From positions 1,039,122 to 1,103,121 of the forward strand of contig OX465580.1 of NCBI GenBank assembly GCA_950022655.1: a DNA stretch of 64,000 nucleotides, written 5' to 3'. This document shows positions 21,577-32,326 of the stretch, one piece after another. Position numbers and translations under genes: made by a program. Within the stretch, counting starts at the first letter, position 1; every line of letters begins with the position of its first letter. The notes under the pieces were generated by a model, which saw nothing but the letters and a program-made list of their open reading frames with translations, was not told the origin of the DNA and searched no databases. The stretch comes from Alentia gelatinosa (Eukaryota; Annelida; Polychaeta; Phyllodocida; Polynoidae).

Positions 21577-22475
21577 TGTACTGGGAGAAAGAGAGAAATG
21601 TACTGGAGAAAGAGAAACAGAGAAATGTACTGTGAGATAGAGAAATAGAGAAATGTACTGAGAGACAGAGAAACAGAGAAATGTACTGAGAGATAGAGGA
21701 ACAGGGAAATATACTGTGAGATAGAGAAACGGGGAAATGTACTGGGAGAACGAGAAACGGGGAAATGTACTGAGAGACAGAGAAAGAGAGAAATGTACTG
21801 TGAGAAAGAGAAAGAGAGAAATGTACTGTGAGATGGAGAAATGGGGAAATATACTGGAGATAGAGAAACAGAGAAATGTACTGTGAGATAGAGAAACAGG
21901 GAAATGTACTGAGAGACAGAGAAACAGAGAAATGTACTGTGAGACAGAGAAACAGAGAAATGTACTGACAGATAGAGAAACAGAGATATGTACTGAGAGA
22001 ACGAGAAACAGAGATATGTACTGAAAGATGGATAAACAAGGAAATATACTGAGAGATAGAGAAACAGGGAATTGTACTGAGAGATAGAGAAACAGGGAAA
22101 TGTACTGAGAGATAGAGAAAGAGAGAAATGTACAGGAGATAGAGAAACAGGGAAATGTACTGTGAGATAGAGAAAGAGAGAAATGTACTGGAGATAGAGA
22201 AAGAGAGAAATGTACTGGAGATAGAGAAACAGGGAAATGTACTGTGAGATAGAGAAACAGGGAAATGTACTGAGAGATAGGGAAACAGAGAAATGTACTG
22301 AGAGATAAAGAAAGAGAGAAATGTACTGGAGATAGAGAAAGAGAGAAATGTACTGGAGATAGAGAAACAGGGAAATGTACTGGAGATAGAGAAACAGAGA
22401 AATGTACTGTGAGACAGAGAAACAGGGAAATGTACTGGAGATAGAGAAACAGGGAAATGTACTGAGAGAGGTAGA
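21577..22475. repeat. A/G-rich minisatellite, 28-30-bp unit, about 31 copies
   Basis: The unit is GAGATAGAGAAACAGGGAAA followed by TGTACTGA, with AACAGAGAAA and AAGAGAGAAA variants and a short form GGAGATAG. The complementary pyrimidine strand gives overlapping 342- and 350-residue Ser/Leu/Phe-rich frames (minus strand), which are translation of the repeat. Confidence 0.93.
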
Positions 22476-22770
22476 GTATACAGAGGTGGGGAAAAGAGAA
22501 TAATATCAAAGTAACAACATATAATCATGTATTCACATTCATATATTTGCACATTTTGTTTCGTATTAGAATCATTCTAACATAAGACCTAAGTCTATTC
22601 CCGGACTTGTTGATGATAAATCGGTGTCATGTTTCACCGACACGAGGAATCGTCGTGAACCCCTCCCAGTGTACATCAGGTGAACCCCCGCCTCTCCCTG
22701 TTCTCACCTGTCTACTGCTCGGCGGGGTGAGGTGGTATCACCCTCGTTTTTCACCTGCCCTCTTAATATC
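22476..22770. other. Short single-copy spacer, no gene seen
   Basis: AT-rich to 22560 and then mixed. No motif cluster or persuasive frame. Confidence 0.4.
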
Positions 22771-22946
22771 TCACACCCCCCCCCCCTCACCCCCACATAC
22801 CAGACACCCCGCCACACTTATCACACACCGCCCCCCCTCACCCCCACATACCAGACACCCCGCCACACTTATCACACACCCCCCCCCCCCTCACCCCCAC
22901 ATACCAGACACCCCGCCACACTTATCACACCCCCCCCCCCTACCGG
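22771..22946. repeat. C-rich tandem repeat, ~52-bp unit, 3 copies
   Basis: Each unit has a C-run of 6-11, then TCACCCCCACATACCAGACA, then CCCCGCCACACTTATCACAC. Copy length varies with the C-run. It is followed at 22965-22978 by an NRF1-like ACGCATGCGCAGA. Confidence 0.88.
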
Positions 22947-23079
22947 GTTATACTCATATTAACGCATGCGCAGACCATCTAGTCAACTCACCGCAGTGAA
23001 TGCGGGCTAGTCACTTCCGCCGGCTCGGCGCATGTGCAATGCGGTACTGAGTGGTGTCAAATTGAGAAGGAAATATTAG

Positions 23080-24718
23080 AGGGGTGGAGAGATGGGGTGT
23101 GTGTGCGGGGGTGTATAGAAAGGGGTGTGTGTGTTATATATGAGGGTTTATATGGGGGTGTCTATGAGGGGTGTATAGAGAGGGGTGTCTATGAGGGGTG
23201 TGTAGACAGGGTTGTTGTACCTGTATTGGGGTGTGTGTGGGTTATATATGAGGGCGTGTGTGAGGGGTGTATGTGAGGGGTGTGTAGAGGGGTGTTGTGT
23301 AGGGTTGACAGATCACACACAGTTCCCGGGTCGGGTATAGTCTGGGGTGTGTGGGTTATATATGAGGGTTTATATAGGGGTGTGTGTGAGGGGTGTATGT
23401 GAGGTGTGTAGAGGGGTGTTGTGTCGGGGTGACGGATCACACACAGTACTAGGATAGGGTAAAGACTGGGGTGTGTGGGTTATATATCAGGGTGTGTGTG
23501 AGGGGTGTCTATATGGGGGTGTGTAGAGGGGTGTGTATATTGGGGGTGAGGGGTATAGAGGGGTGTTGTGTAGAGGGGTGACAGATCACACACAGTTCCC
23601 GGGTCGGGTAAAGTCTGGGGTGTGTGGGTTATATATCAGGGTGTATGTGAGGGTTTATATAGGGGTTTATGTGAGAGGTGTGTAGAAGGGTGTTGTGTAG
23701 AGGGGTGACAGATCACACACAGTTCCCGGGTCGGGTAAAGTCTGGGGTGTGTGGGTTATATATCAGGGTGTAGGTGAGGGGTGTGTATATTGGGGGTGAG
23801 GGGTATAGAGGGGTGTTGTGTAGAGGGGTGACAGATCACACACAGTTCCCGGGTCGGGTAAAGTCTGGGGTGTGTGGGTTATATATCAGGGTGTAGGTGA
23901 GGGGTGTGTATATTGGGGGTGAGGGGTATAGAGGGGTGTTGTGTAGAGGGGTGACAGATCACACACAGTTCCCGGGTCGGGTAAAGTCTGGGGTGTGTGG
24001 GTTATATATCAGGGTGTAGGTGAGGGGTGTGTATATTGGGGGTGAGGGGTATAGAGGGGTGTTGTGTAGAGGGGTGACAGATCACACACAGTTCCCGGGT
24101 CGGGTAAAGTCTGGGGTGTGTGGGTTATATATCAGGGTGTAGGTGAGGGGTGTGTATATTGGGGGTGAGGGGTATAGAGGGGTGTTGTGTAGAGGGGTGA
24201 CAGATCACACACAGTTCCCGGGTCGGGTAAAGTCTGGGGTGTGTGGGTTATATATCAGGGTGTAGGTGAGGGGTGTGTATATTGGGGGTGAGGGGTATAG
24301 AGGGGTGTTGTGTAGAGGGGTGACAGATCACACACAGTTCCCGGGTCGGGTAAAGTCTGGGGTGTGTGGGTTATATATCAGGGTGTATGTGAGGGGTTTG
24401 TATATTGAGGGTGAGGGGTGTCTGTGAGGGGTGTAGAGGGGTATAGAGGGGTGTTCTACCTGTGTAGGGTCGTGTGTGGGTTATATATGAGGGTGAGGTG
24501 TGTAGAGGGGTGTTGTGTCGGGGTGACGGATCACACACAGTACTAGGGTAGGGTAAAGTCTGGGGTGTAGAGAGGGGTGTGTGTGGGTTATATATGAGGG
24601 TGTGTGTGAGGGGTGTGTATATTGAGGGTGAGGGGTATAGAGGGGTGTTGTGTCGGGGTGACGGATCACACACAGTTCCCGGGTCGGGTATAGTCTGGGT
24701 CAGGTCGGGAATGTAGTC
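23080..24718. repeat. G/T-rich array with a 123-bp unit, highly homogenised core
   Basis: TTCCCGGGTCGGG marks units at 23846, 23969, 24092, 24215 and 24338, exactly 123 bp apart and nearly identical. Units before 23846 and after 24450 vary in length (for example 127 bp from 23596 to 23723) and are built of GGGTGTGTAGAGGGGTG-like subrepeats. 123 is a multiple of three, giving Pro/Thr/His-rich minus-strand frames that are not genes. Confidence 0.93.
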
Positions 24719-24744
24719 ACCCTTCACCCTCACATCTCTACTCC

Positions 24745-24875
24745 ACTCATCACGCCGCCCTCCCCCGTCTCCCCCTCCCCTCCCCGCCTCACCCTCCCCT
24801 CCCCCGCCTCAGCCTCCCCTCCCCGCCTCACCCTCCCCTCCCCCGCCTCAGCCTCCCCTCCCCGCCGGCCCTCGT
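24745..24875 (-). repeat. C-rich repeat (CCTCCCCTCCCC), ~40-bp period
   Basis: GCCTCACCCTCCCCTCCCCC alternates with GCCTCAGCCTCCCCTCCCC, about three cycles. The minus strand carries repeated G4-run groups, so G-quadruplex formation is plausible. Confidence 0.82.
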
Positions 24876-25228
24876 AGAGTCATCCCACCTCCAGTACGGG
24901 GACCAGTAAAACTCACCACCAAGATACATCAACAAACAACAACACTCCAGGTGGCATGAGCACCGCTAGTTCTGATATCCCCCGGCAGGAGACCTCAGGC
25001 AGGTCTATCAGCTTCATCAGCAAGAAAAACGAGGAGAGACTAAAACGCAGCGGTTTTCTGTGAGTGTGTCTCAGGAGTCCACACCTGTGTACAGGAGTCA
25101 ACTCCAACCGGCGAGCGGTGACTGGTAAAAACGTCTCTATAAAACACACTTAGTTACCAGCTACATGCAGCACGTAGTCAGGTCAATCTGTGTACATACT
25201 CAAGATGGTGGGTCTCTGTCAGATCATT
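24876..25228. other. Single-copy stretch, no gene supported
   Basis: A 78-residue minus-strand frame (24913-25149) has no recognised domain. Nothing repetitive is seen. Confidence 0.4.
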
Positions 25229-25231
25229 AAT

Positions 25232-26086
25232 AACACCTCTAGAGGGGGGGGGGGTGAATGAGGGGGGGGGGGAGGGGTCACCTGTATCCAGGTGGTAAAC
25301 TCGTCTTAGGCTGGAGAGTGGGAGAGGCGGGACAGGGTGCAGTAGGAGTGAGTGGGTGTGAGTGGGTGTTAGTGGGTGTGAGTGGGTGTGAGTGGGGGTG
25401 AGTGGGGGTGAGTGGCTCTGATTGGCTGTGAGTGGCTGTGAGTGGCTCTGATTGGCTGTGAGTGGCTGTGAGTGGGTGTGAGTGGGTGTGAGTGGGTGTG
25501 AGTGGGGGTGAGTGGGGGTGAGTGGGGGTGAGTGGGGGTGAGTGGGGGTGAGTGGGTGTGAGTGGCTCTGATTGGCTGTGAGTGGCTGTGAGTGGCTCTG
25601 ATTGGCTGTGAGTGGCTGTGAGTGGCTGTGAGTGGTTGTGAGTGGCTGTGAGTGGTTGTGAGTGGTTGTGAGTGGGTGTGAGTGGTTGTGAGTGGCTGTG
25701 AGTGGCTGTGAGTGGTTGTGAGTGGCTGTGAGTGGCTGTGAGTGGGGGTGAGTGGGGGTGAGTGGGGGTGAGTGGGGGTGAGTGGGTGTGAGTGGCTCTG
25801 ATTGGCTGTGAGTGGCTGTGAGTGGCTGTGAGTGGTTGTGAGTGGCTGTGAGTGGTTGTGAGTGGTTGTGAGTGGCTGTGAGTGGTTGTGAGTGGCTGTG
25901 AGTGGCTGTGAGTGGTTGTGAGTGGCTGTGAGTGGCTGTGAGTGGGTGTGAGTGGGTGTGAGTGGGGGTGAGTGGGGGTGAGTGGGGGTGAGTGGGGGTG
26001 AGTGGGGGTGAGTGGGGGTGAGTGGGTGTGAGTGGGGGTGAGTGGGTGTGAGTGGGTGTGAGTGGGTGTGAGTGGGTGTGAGAGGC
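25232..26086. repeat. 10-bp minisatellite (GTGAGTGGNT) with embedded CCAAT boxes, about 74 copies
   Basis: A G-run tract (25242-25276) leads into 10-bp units of GTGAGTGGGT, GTGAGTGGCT, GTGAGTGGTT and GTGAGTGGGG. GGCTCTGATTGGCTGTGAG, containing a reverse NF-Y box (CTGATTGGCT), recurs at about 25404, 25444, 25564, 25594 and 25794. GGTGTGAGTGG matches the T-box half-site core GGTGTGA. Units are clustered by variant, giving a longer-range pattern. Confidence 0.93.
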
Positions 26087-26230
26087 CGGAGTAGGGTGTT
26101 GATATGGGGCGTGGTTCTTCCAGCCGTCGACAGATGGAGCTCGGCTATCTCTGCGCGCGCATCTCGGGCATGCGCAGTGGTGACTGGCGGTCTAGTTCCG
26201 GTTCCTCCTGCCCGTCAATTCCAGATACTC
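26087..26230. promoter_or_regulatory. CpG-rich island: NRF1 and ETS
   Basis: GCATGCGCAG (26168-26177) is an NRF1 core and GTTCCGGTTCC near 26195 is ETS-like. The segment CTGCGCGCGCATCTCGG precedes them. It directly follows the 10-bp array. Confidence 0.4.
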
Positions 26231-26820
26231 TCCCATACTAACTACATGTGTTGAAGAGGAAACCACCTCTGAATTCTAGTGAACACATCCGTGAAATATC
26301 TACATAGAAATGTAAACCCGACCCCAGCTGGGTTTTGTGTGATTGTCTTTTATATACACTACTTGAGCGATAGCTGGATATGAATCCCTGATGTTAATCA
26401 TATGAAGAAATATGCTTAGGTTGGAATACTAAGAAAGAAACTGATGAGTGTTTGGTCTGTGTCCTCGTTCGCCATCGAGTTTGGAGTGCGCAGTAATATG
26501 AACGAGGCGATAGCTGAGTGAATATTCTGAAGCATTCCAAACGAGGCGACGAACGAGACCAAGCACGAAAATGTTTTTGATTTTATATTAGCCTGGAAAT
26601 ATCTATCTGTTTAGCACCCGTTGAGAATGAGTTACCATACTCGCAAGCCTGTAGAGAACGAGTCCCTTATGTTAAGCCTATGAACATTAATTTCAGGCTA
26701 AGATAAACATACAGATTACCCCTGACTTGATGAAGGTTTGGCGACGTTTGTAAGGTCTCACAATGCTCAATCTGGGTGTCTTATAACATTTACCATCACT
26801 AAGAAGCGGAAGGTCTGCGA
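26231..26820. other. AT-rich stretch with an imperfect inverted repeat, no gene seen
   Basis: TTTGGTCTGTGTCCTCGTTC (26451-26470) with GAGTTTGGAGTGC, and downstream GCATTCCAAACGAGGCGACG with AACGAGACCAAGC (26533-26564), form an imperfect inverted pair about 60 bp apart. A diverged direct repeat, TCCCTGATGTTAATCATATG (26385-26404) and TCCCTTATGTTAAGCCTATG (26662-26681), flanks it. This may be an old foldback element. Confidence 0.45.
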
Positions 26821-27430
26821 CGCTTTGTTCAATGTCGGCTGACATGGGGAGTGAGAAGTGCGCGGGTGGCGTCACGGTGAAGACGGGCGTGTCGGGACGA
26901 GGTCGGCCGTGTCTCAGACAAGGAGCAGACGACTTTGAGTCTCCATGGCAACTCGCGCCTCCATTCAGCGGACTCTGTACGAGACACATGAGACGAGTTG
27001 TCACTGGTGGCCGGGTTTAACATGCAGAGTGCAGACAGAGAGTGTAATCATTCATATATCAATTTTAAGGATTAATGTTGTTAGGGGTTTACTAAAATAA
27101 CCAGGGCTCATGTAATGACAATCTGTAAAGTGGGAAGGTAAATGAGACATCAAAACAGGATTCCAAGCCACAGAGCAGCCCAGAGGGAACCTCCTGTAGT
27201 GAACTACCCTACACCTAGTATGTGTCTATGTGTGTATGGTCCAGCTTATTTTTATCATGTAAATATGTATGTATGATTCATTTGAGTGATTTCATCCTCT
27301 ATATATGTATGTATGATCCATTTGGGTGATTGTACCTTGTCAGATTGTACCATATCTCGTATGTCAGTCTACTGTGAGTCTAACAAACCCTCTGATGTCC
27401 GCCTGTATGAGATCAAACCAGCGCCGACTT
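26821..27430. other. Single-copy spacer with a GCAGACGACTTT motif, no gene seen
   Basis: ACAAGGAGCAGACGACTTT (26918-26936) matches the 19471 copy except for one inserted base. GGACGAGGTCGGCCGTG near 26895 is CpG-rich. From 27030 the DNA is AT-rich, with two diverged ATATGTATGTATGATYCATT copies (27261, 27302). Confidence 0.4.
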
Positions 27431-27439
27431 GTAAAAACT

Positions 27440-28708
27440 GCCTGAGAGAGACCACCGGACGTAATGTCCACTCAGCAGTCAATACGCCCCACTCCCGGAC
27501 TGTAGGCCACAGAGAGAGATGACGGGACTTAATATCCACTCAGTAGTCAATACGCCCCGCTCCCCGACTGTAGGTCACAGAGAGAGATGACGGGACGTAA
27601 TGTCCACTCAGCAGTCAATACGCCCCACTCCCGGACTGTAGGCCACAGAGAGAGATGACGGGACTTAATATCCACTCAGTAGTCAATACGCCCCGCTCCC
27701 GGACTGTAGGTCACAGAGAGAGATGACGGGACGTAATGTCCACTCAGCAGTCAATACGCCCCACTCCCGGACTGTAGGCCACAGAGAGAGATGACGGGAC
27801 TTAATATCCACTCAGCAGTCAATACGTCCCACTCCCGGACTGTAGGCCACACCTCCCGGAGAGAGATGACGGGACGTAATGTCCACTCAGCAGTCAATAC
27901 GCCCCACTCCCGGACTGTAGGCCACAGAGAGAGATGACGGGACTTAATATCCACTCAGCAGTCAATACGTCCCACTCCCGGACTGTAGGCCACAGAGAGA
28001 GATGACGGGACTTAATATCCACTCAGCAGTCAATACGCCCCACTCCCAGACTGTAGGCCACAGAGAGAGATGACGGGACTTAATATCCACTCAGCAGTCA
28101 ATACGCCCCGCTCCCGGAGAGGGACGACGGGACGAAATGTCCACTCAGCAGTCAATACGCCCCACTCCCGGACTGTAGGCCACAGAGAGAGATGACGGGA
28201 TGTAATATCCACTCAGCAGTCAATACGCCCCACTCCCGGACTGTAGGCCACACCTCCCGGAGAGAGATGACGGGACGTAATGTCCACTCTGCAGTCAATA
28301 CGCCCCACTCCCGGACTGTAGGCCACAGAGAGAGATGACGGGACTTAATATCCACTCAGCAGTCAATACGTCCCACTCCCGGACTGTAGGCCACAGAGAG
28401 AGATGACGGGACGTAATATCCACTCAGCAGTCAATACGCCCCACTCCCGGAGAGAGATGACGGGACATAATATCCACTCAGCAGTCAATACGCCCCGCTC
28501 CCGGACTGTAGGCCACAGAGAGAGATGACGGGACTTAATATCCACTCAGCAGTCAATACGTCCCACTCCCGGACTGTAGGCCACAGAGAGAGATGACGGG
28601 ACTTAATATCCACTCAGCAGTCAATACGCCCCACTCCCGGACTGTAGGCCACAGAGAGAGATGACGGGATGTAATATCCACTCAGCAGTCAATACGCCCC
28701 GCTCCCGC
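27440..28708. repeat. Minisatellite, 68-bp unit, about 19 copies
   Basis: Units read AGAGAGATGACGGGACTTAA, then TATCCACTCAGCAGTCAATA, then CGCCCCACTCCCGGACTGTA, then GGCCAC. Variants include GGACGTAATGTCC, CGTCCC/CGCCCC, and units shortened where the ACTGTAGGCCAC segment is missing (28119, 28450) or extended by ACCTCCCGG (27850, 28251). A two-unit alternation is visible in the first third. Confidence 0.95.
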
Positions 28709-28938
28709 TCTGTTATAAACCACACACGTCAAGCAGCGTGCGTCTGGAGTAAAACTAAATCTCCTCCTCAGAGATATAGCCTGCATCAGGATTATAATAA
28801 CACGCTCACACCTCTCTGCGGGATCACATTAGACTTTTTACAACGCCTCACTGCCGGGATATCCGACTTATCATGACACCTCTCTCCGGGGATATGTGTC
28901 GGTGTACAGCGGAGATTTAGAGCAACAAAGACAAAGTA
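28709..28938. other. Single-copy spacer, no gene seen
   Basis: Contains diverged paired segments (ACACCTCTCTGCGGGAT near 28811 and ACACCTCTCTCCGGGGAT near 28876), suggesting an old local duplication of about 65 bp. Confidence 0.4.
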
Positions 28939-29990
28939 AGAACACCAAAATATAACTCCATTATAGCCCTATGTAGCTACAGAACACCAAAATATAACTC
29001 CATTATAACCCTATGTAGCTGCGGAACACCAAAATATAACTCCATTATAGCCCTATGTAGCTACAGAACACCAAAATATAACTCCATTATAGCCCTATGT
29101 AGCTACAGAACACCAAAATATAACTCCATTATAGCCCTATGTAGCTACAGAACACCAAAATATAACTCCATTATAGACCTATGTAGCTACAGAACACCAA
29201 AATATAGCTCCATTATAGCCCTATGTAGCTACAGAACACCAAAATATAACTCCATTATAACCCTATGTAGCTACAAAACACCAAAATATAACTCCATTAT
29301 AGCCCTATGTAGCTACAGAACACCAAAATATAACTCCATTATAACCCTATGTAGCTACAAAACACCAAAATATAACTCCATTATAGCCCTATGTAGCTAC
29401 AGAACACCAAAATATAACTCCATTATAACCCTATGTAGCTACAAAACACCAAAATATAACTCCATTATAGCCCTATGTAGCTACAGAACACCAAAATATA
29501 ACTCCATTATAGCCATATGTAGCTACAGAACACCAAAATATAGCTCCATTTTAGCCCTATGTAGCTACAGAACACCAAAATATAACTCCATTATAACCCT
29601 ATGTAGCTACAGAACACCAAAATATAACTCCATTATAGCCCTATGTAGCTACAGAACACCAAAATATAACTCCATTATAACCCTATGTAGCTACAAAACA
29701 CCAAAATATAACTCCATTATAGCCCTATGTAGCTACAGAACACCAAAATATAACTCCATTATAACCCTATGTAGCTACAAAACACCAAAATATAACTCCA
29801 TTATAACCCTATGTAGCTACAAAACACCAAAATATAACTCCATTATAACCCTATGTAGCTACAGAACACCAAAATATAACTCCATTATAACCCTATGTAG
29901 CTACAGAACACCAAAATATAACTCCATTATAACCCTATGTAGCTACAGAACACCAAAATATAACTCCATTATAACCCTATGTAGCTGCGC
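28939..29990. repeat. Minisatellite, 42-bp unit, 25 copies
   Basis: Units read AGAACACCAAAATATAACTC, then CATTATAGCCCTATGTAGCT, then AC. TATAGCCC/TATAACCC and ACAGAACA/ACAAAACA variants are linked (AACCC is often followed by ACAAAACA), showing a two-unit higher-order duplication from 29240 to 29480 and again after 29660. Confidence 0.96.
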
Positions 29991-30114
29991 CATTTATCAA
30001 TACACCAATGCGAATATAGACTTTTTATAATGAAAAGCTTTGAGATGAATTGACTGAGGATATGAAAGAGCTGAGATGGATTAATTTGATATTTTCTTTT
30101 CTCAACATGTAGGG

Positions 30115-31255
30115 TACATGATGTCACGTGATAAAGGGGTCTGTGTACAGCGCCGGAGAGAGTAGCGTGAGGGTGGTGAAATAATCCGCGTACTGTAACA
30201 CGAATAGCCATAGTGATGGGCGTGCACACTCTCATATAGAGATATACAGATATACAGATATACAGATATATACAGATATATATATATATAGAGATATACA
30301 CAGATATATAGATATAGAGATGGAGAGAGTAGCGTGACGGCGGTGAAATAATCCGCGTACTGTAACACGAATAGCCATAGTGATGGGCGTGCACACTCTC
30401 ATATAGAGATATACAGATATACAGATATACAGATATATACAGATATATATATATATAGAGATATACACAGATATATAGATATAGAGATGGAGAGAGTAGC
30501 GTGACAGCGGTGAAATAATCCGCGTACTGTAACACGAATAGCCATAGTGATGGGCGTGCACACTCTCATATAGAGATATACAGATATACAGATATACAGA
30601 TATATACAGATATATATATATATAGAGATATACACAGATATATAGATATAGAGATGGAGAGAGTAGCGTGACAGCGGTGAAATAATCCGCGTACTGTAAC
30701 ACGAATAGCCATAGTGATGGGCGTGCACACTCTCATATAGAGATATACAGATATACAGATATACAGATATATACAGATATATATATATATAGAGATATAC
30801 ACAGATATATAGATATAGAGATGGAGAGAGTAGCGTGACAGCGGTGAAATAATCCGCGTACTGTAACACGAATAGCCATAGTGATGGGCGTGCACACTCT
30901 CATATAGAGATATACAGATATACAGATATACAGATATATACAGATATATATATATATAGAGATATACACAGATATATAGATATAGAGATGGAGAGAGTAG
31001 CGTGACAGCGGTGAAATAATCCGCGTACTGTAACACGAATAGCCATAGTGATGGGCGTGCACACTCTCATATAGAGATATACAGATATACAGATATACAG
31101 ATATATACAGATATATATATATATAGAGATATACACAGATATATAGATATAGAGATGGAGAGAGTAGCGTGACAGCGGTGAAATGATCCGCGTACTCTAA
31201 CACGAATAGCCATAGTGATGGGCGTGCACACTCTCATATAGAGATATACAGATAT
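30115..31255. repeat. 167-bp satellite-like tandem repeat, about 6.5 near-identical copies
   Basis: Each 167-bp unit joins a TATACAGATATATA-type AT microsatellite to a unique segment (GAGAGAGTAGCGTGACAGCG, then GTGAAATAATCCGCG, then ATAGCCATAGTGATGGGCG). Copies differ by only one or two bases, so homogenisation is recent. The identical 156-residue minus-strand frames spaced 167 bp apart are not genes. Confidence 0.96.
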
Positions 31256-31575
31256 ACAGATATATATATATAGATATATACAAATATAGATATAAAGATG
31301 GAGAGAGCAGCGTACTGTCATATAGAGATATACAGATATAGATATATAGATATATACAAATATAGATATAAAGATGGAGAGAGCAGCGTACTGTCATATA
31401 GAGATATACAGATATAGATATATAGATATATACAAATATAGATATAAAGATGGAGAGAGCAGCGTACTGTCATATAGAGATATACAGATATAGATATATA
31501 GATATATACAAATTTAGATATAAAGATGGAGAGAGCAGCGTACTGTCATATAGAGATACACAGATATAGATATAC
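31256..31575. repeat. 76-bp derivative repeat, 4 copies
   Basis: GCAGCGTACTGTCATATAGA marks units at 31307, 31383, 31459 and 31535, exactly 76 bp apart. The unit resembles the 167-bp unit with its unique portion reduced to the AGAGAGCAGCGTACTGTC part, so it is probably a deletion derivative that amplified separately. Confidence 0.93.
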
Positions 31576-31707
31576 AGCTTTATCCTACCCCTAATATAAA
31601 ATCCCATAGGCTTAACATTGGGTTTCCGTATGCAACGCTGACAGGCATACAGAGTTTTATATGCCACTAGTGGCATACAGCATTGTTATTGTGGCCACCG
31701 CATTCCA
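31576..31707 (-). repeat. Flank of dispersed element with perfect 18-bp palindrome
   Basis: TATGCCACTAGTGGCATA (31660-31677) is a perfect 18-bp palindrome. GTATGC/GCATAC text recurs around it (31629, 31645, 31673). This segment adjoins the 120-bp block shared with 39.69 kb but is itself absent there. Confidence 0.5.
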
Positions 31708-31827
31708 CTCCTGAAGTTTTGGCTCCGGACTTCACTCGGCTTCGCCTCATGAAGTCACTTTGCCAAACTCAAGTCGTGGCATACGGTGGACAAGATTAAA
31801 CCTCATCCAGTTTTCCGATAATACAGC
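31708..31827 (-). repeat. Dispersed 120-bp element, copy A (inverted relative to copy B)
   Basis: The reverse complement aligns without gaps to 39691-39810 with 14 differences in 120 positions by hand count. It contains GACTTCA and TGAAGTC as an internal inverted pair around ATGAGGCGAAGCCGAG. It sits between the 76-bp and 45-bp arrays. No coding content; the class is unknown. Confidence 0.85.
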
Positions 31828-31870
31828 TTTTCGGCAGGTGATATTCTCATAAAATACCATTGATATTCCA

Positions 31871-32326
31871 GCAAACTAAACGAGGTAAAAACACCTCTTT
31901 ATTCTTCTAAAGACGGCAAACTAAACGAGTTAAAAACACCTCTTTATTCTTCTAAAGACGGCAAACTGAACGAGGTAAAAACACCTCTTTATTCTTCTAA
32001 AGACGGCAAACTGAACGAGGTAAAAACACCTCTTTATTCTTCTAAAGACGGCAAACTAAACGAGTTAAAAACACCTCTTTATTCTTCTAAAGACGGCAAA
32101 CTAAACGAGGTAAAAACACCTCTTTATTCTTCTAAAGACGGCAAACTAAACGAGTTAAAAACACCTCTTTATTCTTCTAAAGACGGCAAACTAAACGAGG
32201 TAAAAACACCTCTTTATTCTTCTAAAGACGGCAAACTAAACGAGGTAAAAACACCTCTTTATTCTTCTAAAGACGGCAAACTAAACGAGGTAAAAACACC
32301 TCTTTATTCTTCTAAAGACGGCATTC
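31871..32326. repeat. Minisatellite, 45-bp unit with internal hairpin, 10 copies
   Basis: Units read AAACTAAACGAGGTAAAAAC, then ACCTCTTTATTCTTCTAAAG, then ACGGC. GAGGT and ACCTC form a five-bp stem around AAAAAC in most units; GAGTT variants break it in about three copies. Confidence 0.95.

Noticed and set aside
21457..22552. 342- and 350-residue minus-strand frames
   Set aside because: They overlap in different frames and mirror the 28-30-bp A/G-rich minisatellite; the open length follows from a stop-free repeat unit.
22965..23060. Separate promoter island with NRF1-like ACGCATGCGCAGA
   Set aside because: Only a single motif with a second weak GGCGCATGTGC nearby; too short and too little supporting context for a feature call.
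28939..32326. Possible CRISPR arrays (regular repeats)
   Set aside because: Units are directly contiguous with no unique spacers, and the DNA is eukaryotic, so these are minisatellites.
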